The notes: generated by a model not told the origin, from the letters alone. 64,000 nucleotides of DNA from Qipengyuania intermedia (GCF_019711615.1 NZ_JAIGNS010000002.1:297501-361500), one strand, 5' to 3'. Counted from the stretch's first letter, positions 30,103 to 39,526 are shown. Made by a program: numbers and translations.

Positions 30103-30435
30103 CTCTGGATGGTAGGAAAGGCGCGCAAAATAGTAAACCGATTTAGTTTGTGGCTCTCGGCTCCGTGTTGGCTGTCCTGCAAGGCTAACGACGGCAAAGG
30201 TCTATACCAAGAGGGGTTTCTCCAGATCATTGTCTAATGCACCGGCTTGCGATTCGGTCAGCAGTCGCTGTCCGCTTAATCCGCTCAAAGATATAAAAGC
30301 TGCCTTTCCGCTTCCGGCCCCATAGCCGTCAGGCTGCTCTTGGCGAAAGCTGCCGGGCAGCAACGCGCCCCCATTTCGGCCGTTCCACTCCTTCCATGGG
30401 TGATCCACAAGCGGACAGCCATTGAGATCTTGCAC
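30103..30435. other. 333-bp non-coding stretch before the metal region
   Basis: No credible gene. The frame that reads on from the MerR remnant into this stretch has an implausible composition and looks like run-on after the remnant. It may hold the promoter of the alpha/beta hydrolase on the minus strand, but none was assigned. Confidence 0.4.
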
Positions 30436-30594
30436 AACGCTATGGTGCCCGAGGCATCCGATGACCTTGCATTCACCGATCTTGTCCGACTCGCAGGACC
30501 GTAACATCTGTCCCAGCTCGTCTCGTAAAGCCATTAGATCGGAGATTTTGCGCTCCACCTCGGCTAGTTGCTGCTGAACCAGTTGATCAACTTC
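30436..30594 (-). pseudogene. C-terminal remnant of a MerR-family metal regulator
   Basis: Reading EVDQLVQQQ...AEVERKISDLMALRDELGQM and then CESDKIGECKVIGCLGHH, this matches the dimerisation helix and Cys-containing metal loop of CadR/ZntR-type MerR proteins, as in the intact one at 43917-44315. The HTH half is missing. The frame begins immediately after the TAG stop of the membrane gene at 30595 and is in the same reading frame. A deletion or rearrangement appears to have removed its 5' part. Confidence 0.75.
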
Positions 30595-31098
30595 CTATCG
30601 CGCGGGTCCGGTTCCCATTCGCCGCGCGAACCACAAAGTCGCTGAAGGGACCACAATCCACATCAGCATGGGGACTAGGCCAATGTCGGTCCCCGGCAGC
30701 AGAGGCATGCTCTCGCTGTACGTCCATCCCCAATCGGCGCCGACCGCCAGGATTTCGACGAAAGCCGTTATTACGAGGCCGGTCGCAAGGTAGACGGCGA
30801 AGCGCCAAGCCTCAAAACGGGTCAACCACGGACATTGTCGATTGCCGATCGAGGCGACGAGATAAGCCGCAACCATTATGCCAGCGTCGCCGAACGAGGC
30901 CAGGCCGCAGCGACGTGCTGCCTCGGCAGGCGACAGACCTCCCGACTGGTAGAAAGGAAGCTGGAGCATCTCCCAGGCGAAAGCGATGAGAATTCCGAAT
31001 ATCGCGATCCAGAGGGCTGGATGAGCACCGCGCCATTCGCGCGATTTCTCAGAGATTGGGTTTTGATCCTGCATCGTCTTATCCGTTACTCGCGCCAT
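30595..31098 (-). CDS. four-helix membrane protein beside a Cu-ATPase (copy A)
   Basis: 167 residues from ATG at 31098; a later ATG (MQDQNPIS) is an alternative start. Four hydrophobic segments, with FAWEMLQLPFY after the first and a conserved Cys and Asp in the next loop. It is not a family I can name. It is a homologue of the protein at 47075-47575. The 5' 212 bp or so of the gene are identical in both copies, and the 3' half (before 30887) is clearly diverged. It follows the truncated ATPase just as copy B follows the complete one. Confidence 0.75.
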   Translation of the reverse strand: MARVTDKTMQDQNPISEKSREWRGAHPALWIAIFGILIAFAWEMLQLPFYQSGGLSPAEAARRCGLASFGDAGIMVAAYLVASIGNRQCPWLTRFEAWRFAVYLATGLVITAFVEILAVGADWGWTYSESMPLLPGTDIGLVPMLMWIVVPSATLWFARRMGTGPAR

Positions 31099-31644
31099 CT
31101 CCGTCCCGCCCTCACCGCTCAGGTATCGAATTTGGGAAGAGCGAGGCCGCGCAGGCGCAGGGCGTTGCCGATCACCGATACCGAAGACAGGCTCATCGCT
31201 GCGGCCGCGATCATCGGGTTCAAAAGCAACCCGGTCCATGGATAGAGGACACCTGCAGCGACCGGAATTCCGAGCGCATTATACGCAAAGGCAAAGAACA
31301 GGTTCTGCCTGATGTTGCGCATAGTGGCCCGAGACAGGACGAGCGCCTGAACAACGCCGACGAGGTCGCCGCGCACCAATGTCACGCCCGCGCTTTCGAT
31401 CGCGACATCGGTACCCGTTCCCATCGCGATGCCGACATGCGAAGCGGCAAGCGCGGGTGCGTCGTTTATGCCGTCGCCGGCCATAGCGACCCGGCGACCC
31501 TCGCTCTTCAACTGCTCGATCTTGCGATGTTTGTCCTCGGGCGAGACATTCGCTTCGACTTCGTCGATACCGACCTGGCTTGCTACCGCACGCGCGGTGG
31601 CTTCGCTGTCGCCGGTAAGCATCACGATCTTGATGCCGCGCTCA
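30887..31644. repeat. 758-bp perfect direct repeat, copy A
   Basis: Identical by eye to 47364-48121, at a constant offset of 16,477 bp. It covers the 5' part of the membrane-protein gene and the 3' part of the Cu-ATPase gene. Left of 30887 the copies remain homologous but diverged; right of 31644 they are unrelated. Confidence 0.93.
31119..31644 (-). pseudogene. 3' fragment of a Cu(+)-ATPase gene
   Basis: Encodes only the end of a heavy-metal P-type ATPase: the hinge motif [10 protein letters not shown] and the last two membrane helices, ending [12 protein letters not shown]. It is identical to the C-terminal 174 codons of the complete gene at 47596-49935. Identity stops sharply at 31644, so the phosphorylation DKTG and CPC motifs are missing. 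It is non-functional as a pump and is a product of duplication. Confidence 0.92.
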
Positions 31645-31772
31645 ATCCGCGTTACGTCGTCGCCTTTCCGGGCAATGGCGTCACCGAACGACTGGTGATC
31701 GATGCCAAGACGCGCCGAATCACCGTGGTCGATCGCAGGGCCGTCACGTCCCGATCCAAGACTAAGGGATAA
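31645..31772 (+). pseudogene. possible 3' remnant of an unidentified gene at the repeat junction
   Basis: Directly after the repeat edge an open plus-strand stretch encodes [20 protein letters not shown] and further residues, ending [12 protein letters not shown] before a stop at 31770. It looks like the natural C-terminus of a protein, cut at the junction, because it has strand-like alternation and ends in a basic tail. Family unknown. It may instead be chance coding potential. Confidence 0.35.
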
Positions 31773-31903
31773 TAGTCTGTTGGTCGCCGCAGCATTTCTA
31801 TGATCGGTTGGCTGCGGCGATCATCACAGACAATCGTCGTCGATTGCCTTTTCGGTTGGAGAGGGGATTTCTTGGAAAGGGCATCTCGGGGTATCAGCCT
31901 CGC

Positions 31904-32857
31904 ATGCATCACGCCGACTCCAATCCGCTCGCCCATGATCACAACTTCCTGAGCGCCTCGCACGACGCCCATGAGCGGCGCACGCGTTATGTCGTTGCCT
32001 TGACCGCCGCGATGATGGTGGTCGAAATCGTCGCTGGCCTGTGGACCGGATCGATGGCACTTCTCGCCGATGGTATCCACATGGCGACCCATGCAGGTGC
32101 CTTGGGCGTCGCGGCCTTCGCCTACTGGTTTGCCAGGCGCCATGCGAACAACCCGCGTTTCACATTCGGTACCGGCAAGGTAGGCGACCTGGCCGGCTTC
32201 GCGAGCGCGCTTGTCCTCGCCATCTTCGCCATCGGGATCGCGGTTGAATCGGCCCAAAGGTTCGTCAGTCCGCTCACGATTGCCTATACCGAGGCGATCT
32301 GGATCGCCGTGCTCGGCCTCGTGGTGAACCTCGCGAGTGCCTGGCTGCTTGGTGCCGATCATCACCATGGCCATGATCACGACCATCATCATCACCACGA
32401 CCATGCGCATGCCGACAACAATCTGCGCTCCGCCTATTTCCACGTGCTTGCCGATGCCCTGACCTCGGTCCTGGCTATCGTGGCCCTTCTCGCCGGCATG
32501 TACCTCGGCTGGGCATGGATGGACGCGGCAATGGGGCTGGTGGGTGCATTCGTGATCGGGCGCTGGTCATGGTCACTGCTGCGCGATACCGCTGCCGTGC
32601 TTGTCGACGCCGAAGCGGCCTCTCAACGGTACACAGAGGTGCGCGAGGCGCTCGAGGACCGGGACGCCGCGATCGGCGATCTGCACATCTGGCGGATCGG
32701 TCCCGGCAAGTATGCAGTCATCGCCTCGCTCATCGCCGATGATCCGCTCGCGCCCGACAATTATGCCAGCCGACTTTCAGAGCATGCAGAATATGTGCAC
32801 GTCACGATCGAAGTTCATCGCTGCGAGCATCCGCATCCCGAGCTTCGCGCGGCCTGA
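31904..32857 (+). CDS. DmeF/CzcD-type CDF metal exporter
   Basis: 317 residues from ATG at 31904. Six membrane helices carry the CDF metal-site pattern HMATH/HxxxD-like in helices II and V (ADGIHMATHAG and HVLADALTS). A His-rich loop of about 20 residues (near residue 150) lies between helices IV and V, followed by a cytoplasmic domain. The His/Asp-rich loop and HMATHAG region resemble DmeF, a Co/Ni/Zn exporter. It stands before the czc-type operon on the same strand. Confidence 0.9.
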   Translation: MHHADSNPLAHDHNFLSASHDAHERRTRYVVALTAAMMVVEIVAGLWTGSMALLADGIHMATHAGALGVAAFAYWFARRHANNPRFTFGTGKVGDLAGFASALVLAIFAIGIAVESAQRFVSPLTIAYTEAIWIAVLGLVVNLASAWLLGADHHHGHDHDHHHHHDHAHADNNLRSAYFHVLADALTSVLAIVALLAGMYLGWAWMDAAMGLVGAFVIGRWSWSLLRDTAAVLVDAEAASQRYTEVREALEDRDAAIGDLHIWRIGPGKYAVIASLIADDPLAPDNYASRLSEHAEYVHVTIEVHRCEHPHPELRAA

Positions 32858-32880
32858 TCGCGCCGTTCTTAAAGACCGAA

Positions 32881-32910
32881 ACAGTATTCGAGGAATGTTA
32901 TACTGTAACA
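32881..32910. promoter_or_regulatory. inverted repeat and -10-like box upstream of the czc operon
   Basis: ACAGTAT (32881-32887) and ATACTGT (32900-32906) form a perfect inverted repeat with a 12-bp spacer. A second, TGTTA-5-TAACA (32896-32910), overlaps it. TATACT at 32899-32904 resembles a -10 element. They lie about 75 bp before the first gene and could be the operator of a metal-responsive regulator. No -35 was assigned. Confidence 0.4.
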
Positions 32911-32979
32911 AAGACTTATACTTCATCGTGTTACGGGATTTGCAATCTTGATGCGGTTTGCTAGGAGCCGTTGGAATCC

Positions 32980-33354
32980 ATGACTACAAGCTATCGTCGC
33001 CTTGTCCTGCACCCTTTCGTCGTCCTGCTCATGCTGGTCGCGATGGTGTTCGTGACGGCGGCGGATGCTGCTGCTTGCGGTGCCGAAGTGGCGCCCGGAA
33101 GCACGCCCGTTCTGGCTTCGCTCGATAGCGCTTCTGCGTTATCCGCAGCCGCCGACGAAGTGCCGGGCGATCCGGATGCGCCGGCCGAGCAACACGGCGT
33201 GTGTGGACACGGCCATTGCCATCACGGGGCGAGCTTTGCCGGCACCGTGCAGAAGGATTCGGTCCCTCACTTGGTCGTGGTTCCCGATGCGCCTCCCGCC
33301 GAAGCGCTCGCTTCCGACATTACCGAGCGACTGAAGCGCCCCCCTCGCGCCTGA
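32980..33354 (+). CDS. CzcI-like periplasmic protein
   Basis: 124 residues from ATG at 32980, preceded by AGGAG. A hydrophobic signal peptide ends near ...AADAAA. A mature Cys/His cluster VCGHGHCHHG (about residues 75-84) suggests metal binding. It is the first gene of the czc-type operon, where small periplasmic CzcI-like proteins often occur. Naming rests on position and metal-binding residues. Confidence 0.6.
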   Translation: MTTSYRRLVLHPFVVLLMLVAMVFVTAADAAACGAEVAPGSTPVLASLDSASALSAAADEVPGDPDAPAEQHGVCGHGHCHHGASFAGTVQKDSVPHLVVVPDAPPAEALASDITERLKRPPRA

Positions 33355-33417
33355 CGACCGTCACCGCGCTGCATGCCGCAGCGCAGTTCGGATCGTCAGC
33401 AGAGGAATTTTCGAAAA

Positions 33418-34671
33418 ATGTCAGCCATTCATTGGCGAGGGGTCCTCCTTGGAGGGCTGTTCCTCGCCGCTCAAGCCACGACCGTGGCGGCGCAGGAGCG
33501 TGAGCTTCTGACGCTCGAAGCTGCGCTCGCTCGTGCGGGCATCGTCGACAGCGCAGATGAGCCCCCAGAAAATCCGCGCCTGATCGGACCGCGGGCCGAA
33601 GCCGACGCGGCGCGGGCCCTGGTCGACCAGGCGCGGCTGCGGCCCAACCCCGAAATTGCTTTCGAAGCCGAAAACATTGCCGGAAGCGGCGCATTTTCGG
33701 GATTGCAGGCCACCGAGTACACTTTGTCCCTGAGCCAGCGGCTCGAATTGGGCGGCAAACGAGGAGCGCGCGTCCGCGCCGCCCAGGCGGAGGCGCGCGT
33801 CGCGACCCTTTCAGGAGCGCTCTCGGTTGCTCAGCTCGGGCGATCGGTGCGCGAGCGCTATGTGGAAGCCGTCGCTGCGGCAGCCCGATTGGAACTCGCG
33901 CGGGACATAGTCGAGCGCAACCGCGAGCTTGCCAGGATCGCAGGGGTACTGGTCGATGTCGGGCGGGAGCCTCCCTTGCGTTCGCTTCGTGCCGAAGCGG
34001 CACTTGCGGAGGCGCTCGCGGAGCTTGAAGCGGCCCTGGCTGCCGACAGTGCGGCGAGGAATGCGCTGGCCGCGCTTTGGGGCGAGGCAGCACCTGCTGC
34101 GGACGTGCCTTCGGTGTTCCCCGAGATCGAACCTCCGGCAACGCTGCTCGCCTCGCCTTCGGCCTTACGTCTCCAGATCGCCCGTGCCGAACGCGAGGCT
34201 GCAGATGCCGCGATCGCCCGGGAACGCTCTTTAGGCATTCCGGATCCGGCGATATCCGCCGGTGTCCGACGGTTCGAGGAAAGCAGAGACCAGGCGTTCC
34301 TCGTAGGCGTTTCGATCCCGTTTCCGTTCAGTAATCGCAACCAAGGAAACATCGCTGCTGCCGAGGCGCGGCTTCGCGCCGCGACGGCACGGGAGGCGAT
34401 TGCCCGCACCGATTTCGAACTCGAAGTCACGCAGGCTCGCGGACAATTTCTGGCAGCCGAAGCGCGGGTCGAGACCCTCGCGGAGACGTCCTTGCCCCAA
34501 GCCGAGGAAGCCTTGCGCCTCGTTCGGATTGGCTACCGCAACGGCAGATTTCCGCTGATCGAAGTTCTGGCTGCGGCCGAAGCGCGCGACACCATCCGTG
34601 AAGCATTGATTCAAGCCCAGGAAGATCGTGGCCGCCTGGCGGCGACGCTGATCTGGCTCGGCGCACAATGA
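33418..34671 (+). CDS. czcC: CzcC-type outer-membrane factor
   Basis: 417 residues from ATG at 33418. A signal peptide (ends VAAQ) is followed by two OEP repeats with long helices. The motif TEYTLSLSQRLELGGKRGAR is typical of CzcC/CusC outer-membrane factors of heavy-metal RND pumps. The stop overlaps the czcB start. It forms the outer-membrane channel of the tripartite pump. Confidence 0.88.
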   Translation: MSAIHWRGVLLGGLFLAAQATTVAAQERELLTLEAALARAGIVDSADEPPENPRLIGPRAEADAARALVDQARLRPNPEIAFEAENIAGSGAFSGLQATEYTLSLSQRLELGGKRGARVRAAQAEARVATLSGALSVAQLGRSVRERYVEAVAAAARLELARDIVERNRELARIAGVLVDVGREPPLRSLRAEAALAEALAELEAALAADSAARNALAALWGEAAPAADVPSVFPEIEPPATLLASPSALRLQIARAEREAADAAIARERSLGIPDPAISAGVRRFEESRDQAFLVGVSIPFPFSNRNQGNIAAAEARLRAATAREAIARTDFELEVTQARGQFLAAEARVETLAETSLPQAEEALRLVRIGYRNGRFPLIEVLAAAEARDTIREALIQAQEDRGRLAATLIWLGAQ

Positions 34672-35831
34672 GGTATTTCCAAATGAACCGTAGACGTCTG
34701 GCCGTTTTTATCGGCGTGATCGTTTCAATCGCCGCTGCAGTGTTTATGCTGTGGCCAAGTGGCAGTGCCGACCAGCACATTGAGGAAACGAGCGAGGAGG
34801 CCGAGCTTCCCGAAGGGCTTGTCCTGCTTGGCGCCGAACAAATCGAAGCGTCCCAGATAGAGGTCGAAACCGTCGGTCAGGGATCGGCGGTCGAGCTGGT
34901 CTTTCCGGCCACCGTCGCGGCAAGCCCGACGGCAAGTGCCCGCATCGATGCCCGCGCAGCGGGCGTAGTCCGCAGTGTCGGCAAAACGCTGGGTGATTAC
35001 GTGAGGCAGGGAGAGACGATTGCCCGCATCGAGAGCGCCGACGCCGCTGCTCTTGCGGCGCAACTCAGCGCAGCGGGCGCGCGGGTCAACGAATTGTCTG
35101 CTGCCTACGATCGAGAGCGCCGCCTTTTCGAAGCCAATGTCACCGCGCGGCAGGATCTCGAGGCCGCCCGAGCCAATCTGCAGGTTGCTCAATCGGAACT
35201 TGCGCGTGCCCAAGCGGCAGTCTCGGCGGCGGGTGTTAGCGGCGACGGGCGCTCCCTCGCGGTTACGAGCCCGCTCGCGGGCCGAGTGACCTCGGCGCCT
35301 ATCGTTCTCGGGTCCTTCGTCGAGGCCGGAGAAGAACTCTACCAGGTCGTGAACCCGAGCGGCATGCAGGTCGAGGTTGCCCTCCCGTCGGCTGAAGCAA
35401 GCCGCATCCAGCCTGGCGACGAGGCCACGCTGGAAATCGCGGACAACCGGGAAGTGGGTGCGCGCGTGCGATCCGTCACTCCCTCGCTCGATCCCGAAAG
35501 CCGCAGCGCTACGGCGGTCCTGTCGCTGGCAAGGCCGATCCCCGGCCTGCAACCCGGTGCGTTCTTGCAGGCACGTATCCGCCCCTCGGGTGAGGTCGAT
35601 ACCGGCCGCATGTCGGTGCCGGAAAGTGCCGTCCAGACAATCGATGGCGCAGAGGTGGTCTTCGTTCGCACGCGCCGCGGGTTTCAAGCCCGTCGAGTGG
35701 TCACTGGTGCGCGTTCGGGAGGACGGGTGGTCATCGAGTCCGGTCTCGAAGCAAATTGGCGGATAGCCACCGCCAACGCCTTCTTGCTGAAGGCTGAACT
35801 CGAGAAGGAGGAGGCCGAGCATGGACACTGA
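34668..35831 (+). CDS. czcB: CzcB-type periplasmic adaptor
   Basis: 387 residues. One N-terminal membrane helix is followed by lipoyl and coiled-coil hairpin regions (about 95-190) and beta-barrel and membrane-proximal domains, as in CzcB-like membrane fusion proteins. Signatures include ARAAGVVRSVGKTLGDYVRQG. It joins the CzcA pump to the CzcC channel. Overlaps at both ends with its neighbours imply translational coupling. Confidence 0.9.
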   Translation: MRYFQMNRRRLAVFIGVIVSIAAAVFMLWPSGSADQHIEETSEEAELPEGLVLLGAEQIEASQIEVETVGQGSAVELVFPATVAASPTASARIDARAAGVVRSVGKTLGDYVRQGETIARIESADAAALAAQLSAAGARVNELSAAYDRERRLFEANVTARQDLEAARANLQVAQSELARAQAAVSAAGVSGDGRSLAVTSPLAGRVTSAPIVLGSFVEAGEELYQVVNPSGMQVEVALPSAEASRIQPGDEATLEIADNREVGARVRSVTPSLDPESRSATAVLSLARPIPGLQPGAFLQARIRPSGEVDTGRMSVPESAVQTIDGAEVVFVRTRRGFQARRVVTGARSGGRVVIESGLEANWRIATANAFLLKAELEKEEAEHGH

Positions 35832-38800
35832 TCACATGCAGGACGCGGATCGCCCCCACCGCCATGGCCTGATCGGCATGATCCTCGACGTCGCCGTGCG
35901 CTTTCGCTGGGCGATGGTCGTGCTGACCCTCGGTGTGGCAATCTTTGGCGTGGTGAATTTGCTCCGCCTGCCCATCGATGCTGTGCCCGATATCACCAAC
36001 GTACAGGTGCAGATCAACACCGAGGCACCAGCCCTTTCGCCCTCGCAAGTCGAGACGCAGGTCACCTATCCTGTCGAAACCGGGCTTGCTGGCATCGAGG
36101 GTCTGGAAATGACACGCTCGATATCGCGCAACGGGTTCAGCCAGGTGACCGCGATTTTCGAGGAAGGGACCGACATCTATTTCGCGCGTCAGCAGGTCAA
36201 CGAACGGCTGACGCCCATAAGCGCTTCGCTGCCCGAGGGTGCCGAACCGGTGATGGGACCCATCTCGACCGGCTTGGGCGAAGTGCTCATGTATACCATC
36301 GAGTACGAATATCCTGACGGCAAGGAAGCGCCGCGGGGCGGAGCGGTCGGATGGCAGTCCGACGGGAGCTTCGTGACCGAACGTGGCGACCGGCTCGACA
36401 GCGATGTTGCCAAGGCTGCCTATCTGCGAACCATTCAGGACTGGGTGGTTGCACCGCTCATGCGGTCGGTCGACGGTGTGGCAGGTGTCGACTCCATCGG
36501 CGGCTTCGAAAAGCAATATCTCGTCCAACCCGATCCCGCACGATTGACCGGTTACGGTTTGTCGTTCGACGAGGTGATCGACGCGCTGGAAGCGGCCAAT
36601 CTCGCCGAAGGGGCCAATTTCGTCGAACGGGCCGGTGAAGCCCTCCTCGCCCGGGTCGATGCGCGCCTCGGCAGCGTCGAGGATATCGAGCAGGCGGTCG
36701 TTTCCACCCGCGAGGGAGTGCCTATTCGCGTAGGGGACATCGCCACGGTCAGCATCGGCGGTGACCTTCGAACTGGCGCGGCGTCGCTGAATGGCGATGA
36801 AGCGGTCGTGGGCACCGTGCTCATGCGCGCGGGCGAGAATAGCCGCACCGTTTCGGCCCAGGCGGCCGAACGGCTTGAGGAAGTCCGCAGCTCCCTGCCG
36901 GAAGGAATTGTCGCGGAGATCGTCTACAACCGGTCTTCCCTGGTCGATGCGACGATCGCGACCGTCGAGAAGAACCTTGTCGAGGGCGCGCTTCTGGTCA
37001 TTGCGATCCTGTTCTTGCTGCTGGGCAACATCCGGGCAGCGATCATCGCGGCGCTGGTCATCCCCTTTTCCATGCTGATGGCATCGATCGGAATGAACCG
37101 GCTCGGCGTTTCGGGCAATCTCATGAGCCTGGGTGCGCTGGACTTCGGCCTGATCGTCGATGGTGCCGTCATCATCGTCGAGAACAGCGTCGCGAGGCTC
37201 GCGGCTCGACAGGAACACGAGGGCCGACTTCTTACACTTGGTGAGAGGTTGACGGAAACGCGGCTTGCCGCGCAGGAAATGATCAAGCCAACCGTGTACG
37301 GCCAGGCGATCATTCTTCTCGTCTTCGCACCGCTTCTCACCTTTACCGGCGTCGAAGGCAAAACCTTTTCACCCATGGCGATCACGGTCATGCTCGCGCT
37401 CGCCTCGGCGTTCGTGTTGTCGCTGACCTTCGTCCCGGCAATGATCGCCATCCTGCTCAACAAGAAGCTGACGGAAAAGGAGGTCAAGCCGATCCGGATC
37501 GCCAAGGAGCGATACGGACCGCTGGTCCGCAAGGCGATCACCCGCCCCTGGCCGGTCATCGGCATGGGCGTCGGCATCTTCGCCTTTGCGGCCTTCGTGT
37601 TCAGCTTCCTCGGGAGCGAGTTCACACCGCAATTGGACGAGCGCGACATCGCCGTGCAATCGCTGCGTATTCCTTCGACATCGCTCGAACGTTCGCTCGC
37701 GATGCAAAGGCGGGTAGAGGACCGGCTCGAGCAATTTCCGCAAGTCGAGCTTGTCTTTTCGCGGACGGGCACGGCGGAAGTGGCCAGTGACCCGATGCCG
37801 CCGAACGCTTCCGATGCGTACGTGATCCTCAAACCCCGTGAGGAATGGCCCGATCCCGACCTCGCCAAGGACGAGTTGGTCGCGCAAATGGAGAGCGTCC
37901 TCAGCAGTCTCGTCGGCAACCTTTACGAGTTCAGCCAACCGATCGAATTGCGGTTCAACGAATTGATCGCAGGCGTTCGCGGAGATGTTGCCGTCAAGAT
38001 CTACGGAGACGATCTCAGCGCCATGACCTCGGCGGCGAACGAGGTTGCGGGCGTGCTGCGCAATGTCGACGGCGCCGCGGACGTCAAGGTCCAGCAAGTG
38101 ACCGGGTTCCCCACCCTCGATATTGCCTTCGATCGGCCAGCGATTGCGCGTTACGGGCTGAAGGTCGAAGACGTTGCGCAATCGGTGGCGATCGCACTGG
38201 GCGGTCGGCCTGCGGGCCTCGTTTTCGAAGGCGATCGCCGCTTCGATGTGGTTGTGCGGTTGTCGGACGCGACCCGCGACGATTTCGACCAGCTCGGTGC
38301 TTTGCCGGTGCTGCTCCCGAACGGGGCAACCATACCGCTACGCTCGGTTGCCGAGTTCCGTGTGGTGGATGGTCTCGCGGAGGTTCGCCGGGAACAGGGA
38401 CGCAGACTGGTGATCGTTTCGTCCAACGTGCGAGAACGCGACCTCGGGTCTTTTGTAGAAGAGGCCCAGGAAAGGGTTGCGGCGCAGGTCGAACTGCCCG
38501 CTGCCGCGTTTATCGAGTGGGGCGGTCAATACCAGAACCTCCAGGCTGCCCAGGAAAGACTTCAGATAGTCATTCCTATCGCTTTCGCGGTCATTCTCTT
38601 GCTGCTTTACATGGCGGTTGGGGGCTGGGTGCCGGCGCTCGCCGTATTCAGCGCGATCCCGTTGGCCCTGGCAGGCGGGATTTTCTCCTTGGCTCTACGC
38701 GGGATGCCATTCTCGGTATCTGCGGCGGTAGGCTTTATCGCCCTGTCGGGTGTGGCGACCTTGAATGGCCTCGTGATGGTGACTGCGATCCGTCAGCGGC

Positions 38801-39132
38801 TCGACAGGGGCATGGCGCTCGATGACGCCATCGTCGATGGTGGATTGGCGCGCCTAAGGCCGGTTCTCATGACCGCGCTCGTTGCATCGCTCGGCTTCGT
38901 GCCGATGGCCATTGCGACCGGGACCGGCGCGGAAGTGCAACGTCCCTTGGCGACAGTCGTCATTGGAGGGTTGATCACCGCCACCGCGCTGACCCTTTTC
39001 GTCTTGCCCGCAATCTTGAAGCTGGTTTTCGGGACCAGAGAAGATGACCGGACCTGGCGACAGCGTTGGTGGGACAGGCTGCGGCGCAATGTGACAAGCG
39101 ATGAGCAGCGCGAGCTGAAGGACATCACATGA
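35821..39132 (+). CDS. czcA: CzcA-type HME-RND efflux pump
   Basis: 1103 residues with an N-terminal His-containing leader, about 12 membrane helices and two large periplasmic loops. The helix-IV motif ALDFGLIVDGAVIIVENS holds the Asp residues of the proton relay in CzcA-type pumps for divalent cations (Zn, Co, Cd), and differs from the GGIAIA...MVDAAV motif of the CusA copy at 51914. IDAVPDITNVQVQI after the first helix is typical. It would export divalent metals from periplasm or cytoplasm. Confidence 0.95.
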   Translation: MDTDHMQDADRPHRHGLIGMILDVAVRFRWAMVVLTLGVAIFGVVNLLRLPIDAVPDITNVQVQINTEAPALSPSQVETQVTYPVETGLAGIEGLEMTRSISRNGFSQVTAIFEEGTDIYFARQQVNERLTPISASLPEGAEPVMGPISTGLGEVLMYTIEYEYPDGKEAPRGGAVGWQSDGSFVTERGDRLDSDVAKAAYLRTIQDWVVAPLMRSVDGVAGVDSIGGFEKQYLVQPDPARLTGYGLSFDEVIDALEAANLAEGANFVERAGEALLARVDARLGSVEDIEQAVVSTREGVPIRVGDIATVSIGGDLRTGAASLNGDEAVVGTVLMRAGENSRTVSAQAAERLEEVRSSLPEGIVAEIVYNRSSLVDATIATVEKNLVEGALLVIAILFLLLGNIRAAIIAALVIPFSMLMASIGMNRLGVSGNLMSLGALDFGLIVDGAVIIVENSVARLAARQEHEGRLLTLGERLTETRLAAQEMIKPTVYGQAIILLVFAPLLTFTGVEGKTFSPMAITVMLALASAFVLSLTFVPAMIAILLNKKLTEKEVKPIRIAKERYGPLVRKAITRPWPVIGMGVGIFAFAAFVFSFLGSEFTPQLDERDIAVQSLRIPSTSLERSLAMQRRVEDRLEQFPQVELVFSRTGTAEVASDPMPPNASDAYVILKPREEWPDPDLAKDELVAQMESVLSSLVGNLYEFSQPIELRFNELIAGVRGDVAVKIYGDDLSAMTSAANEVAGVLRNVDGAADVKVQQVTGFPTLDIAFDRPAIARYGLKVEDVAQSVAIALGGRPAGLVFEGDRRFDVVVRLSDATRDDFDQLGALPVLLPNGATIPLRSVAEFRVVDGLAEVRREQGRRLVIVSSNVRERDLGSFVEEAQERVAAQVELPAAAFIEWGGQYQNLQAAQERLQIVIPIAFAVILLLLYMAVGGWVPALAVFSAIPLALAGGIFSLALRGMPFSVSAAVGFIALSGVATLNGLVMVTAIRQRLDRGMALDDAIVDGGLARLRPVLMTALVASLGFVPMAIATGTGAEVQRPLATVVIGGLITATALTLFVLPAILKLVFGTREDDRTWRQRWWDRLRRNVTSDEQRELKDIT

Positions 39133-39154
39133 CCGATCGGGAAAGGAGAATACG

Positions 39155-39526
39155 GTGCTGGCACTGAAGGAAAAGAACGGACTGCTCTGGATACGTGCCG
39201 GAGGCAGGCAGGGGGATGAAGCCTATGACCGCTTTGTTCCCCAATTCGAACATATCGCAGAGCGCGAGGCCGGTACCGTCCCGATGGTGATCGAGCTCGC
39301 GCCTGACTTTTCGGGTTGGAACTTCGGAGGTCTCTGGCGCGATCTCAAGTTCGACATCCGGCATAAGGATTGTTTCGGCCGGATCGCCATAATCGGCGAC
39401 AGCGAATGGGAAGAGTGGGGCACGAAATTGTCATCCTCACTCTTCCGCACCGAAATGAAGTTCTTCCGGCCAACACAGCGTAGTCATGCGGAAAGCTGGG
39501 TACAAACCGAGGAGGACGCAGCATGA
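39155..39526 (+). CDS. SpoIIAA/STAS-like protein
   Basis: 123 residues. The fold pattern (GLLWIRAGG.. strand, helix, VPMVIELAPDF strand, and FGRIAIIGDSEWEEW) resembles the SpoIIAA-like/STAS family of about 120 residues. Such proteins are sometimes found beside transporters, with unknown role. It sits 22 bp after czcA and overlaps the next CDF gene by four bases, so it is part of the operon. Function in metal resistance is inferred from position only. Confidence 0.7.
   Translation: MLALKEKNGLLWIRAGGRQGDEAYDRFVPQFEHIAEREAGTVPMVIELAPDFSGWNFGGLWRDLKFDIRHKDCFGRIAIIGDSEWEEWGTKLSSSLFRTEMKFFRPTQRSHAESWVQTEEDAA

Noticed and set aside
35731-37218. 495-codon minus-strand frame
   Set aside because: It is antisense to czcA. 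It is long only because high GC content removes stops.
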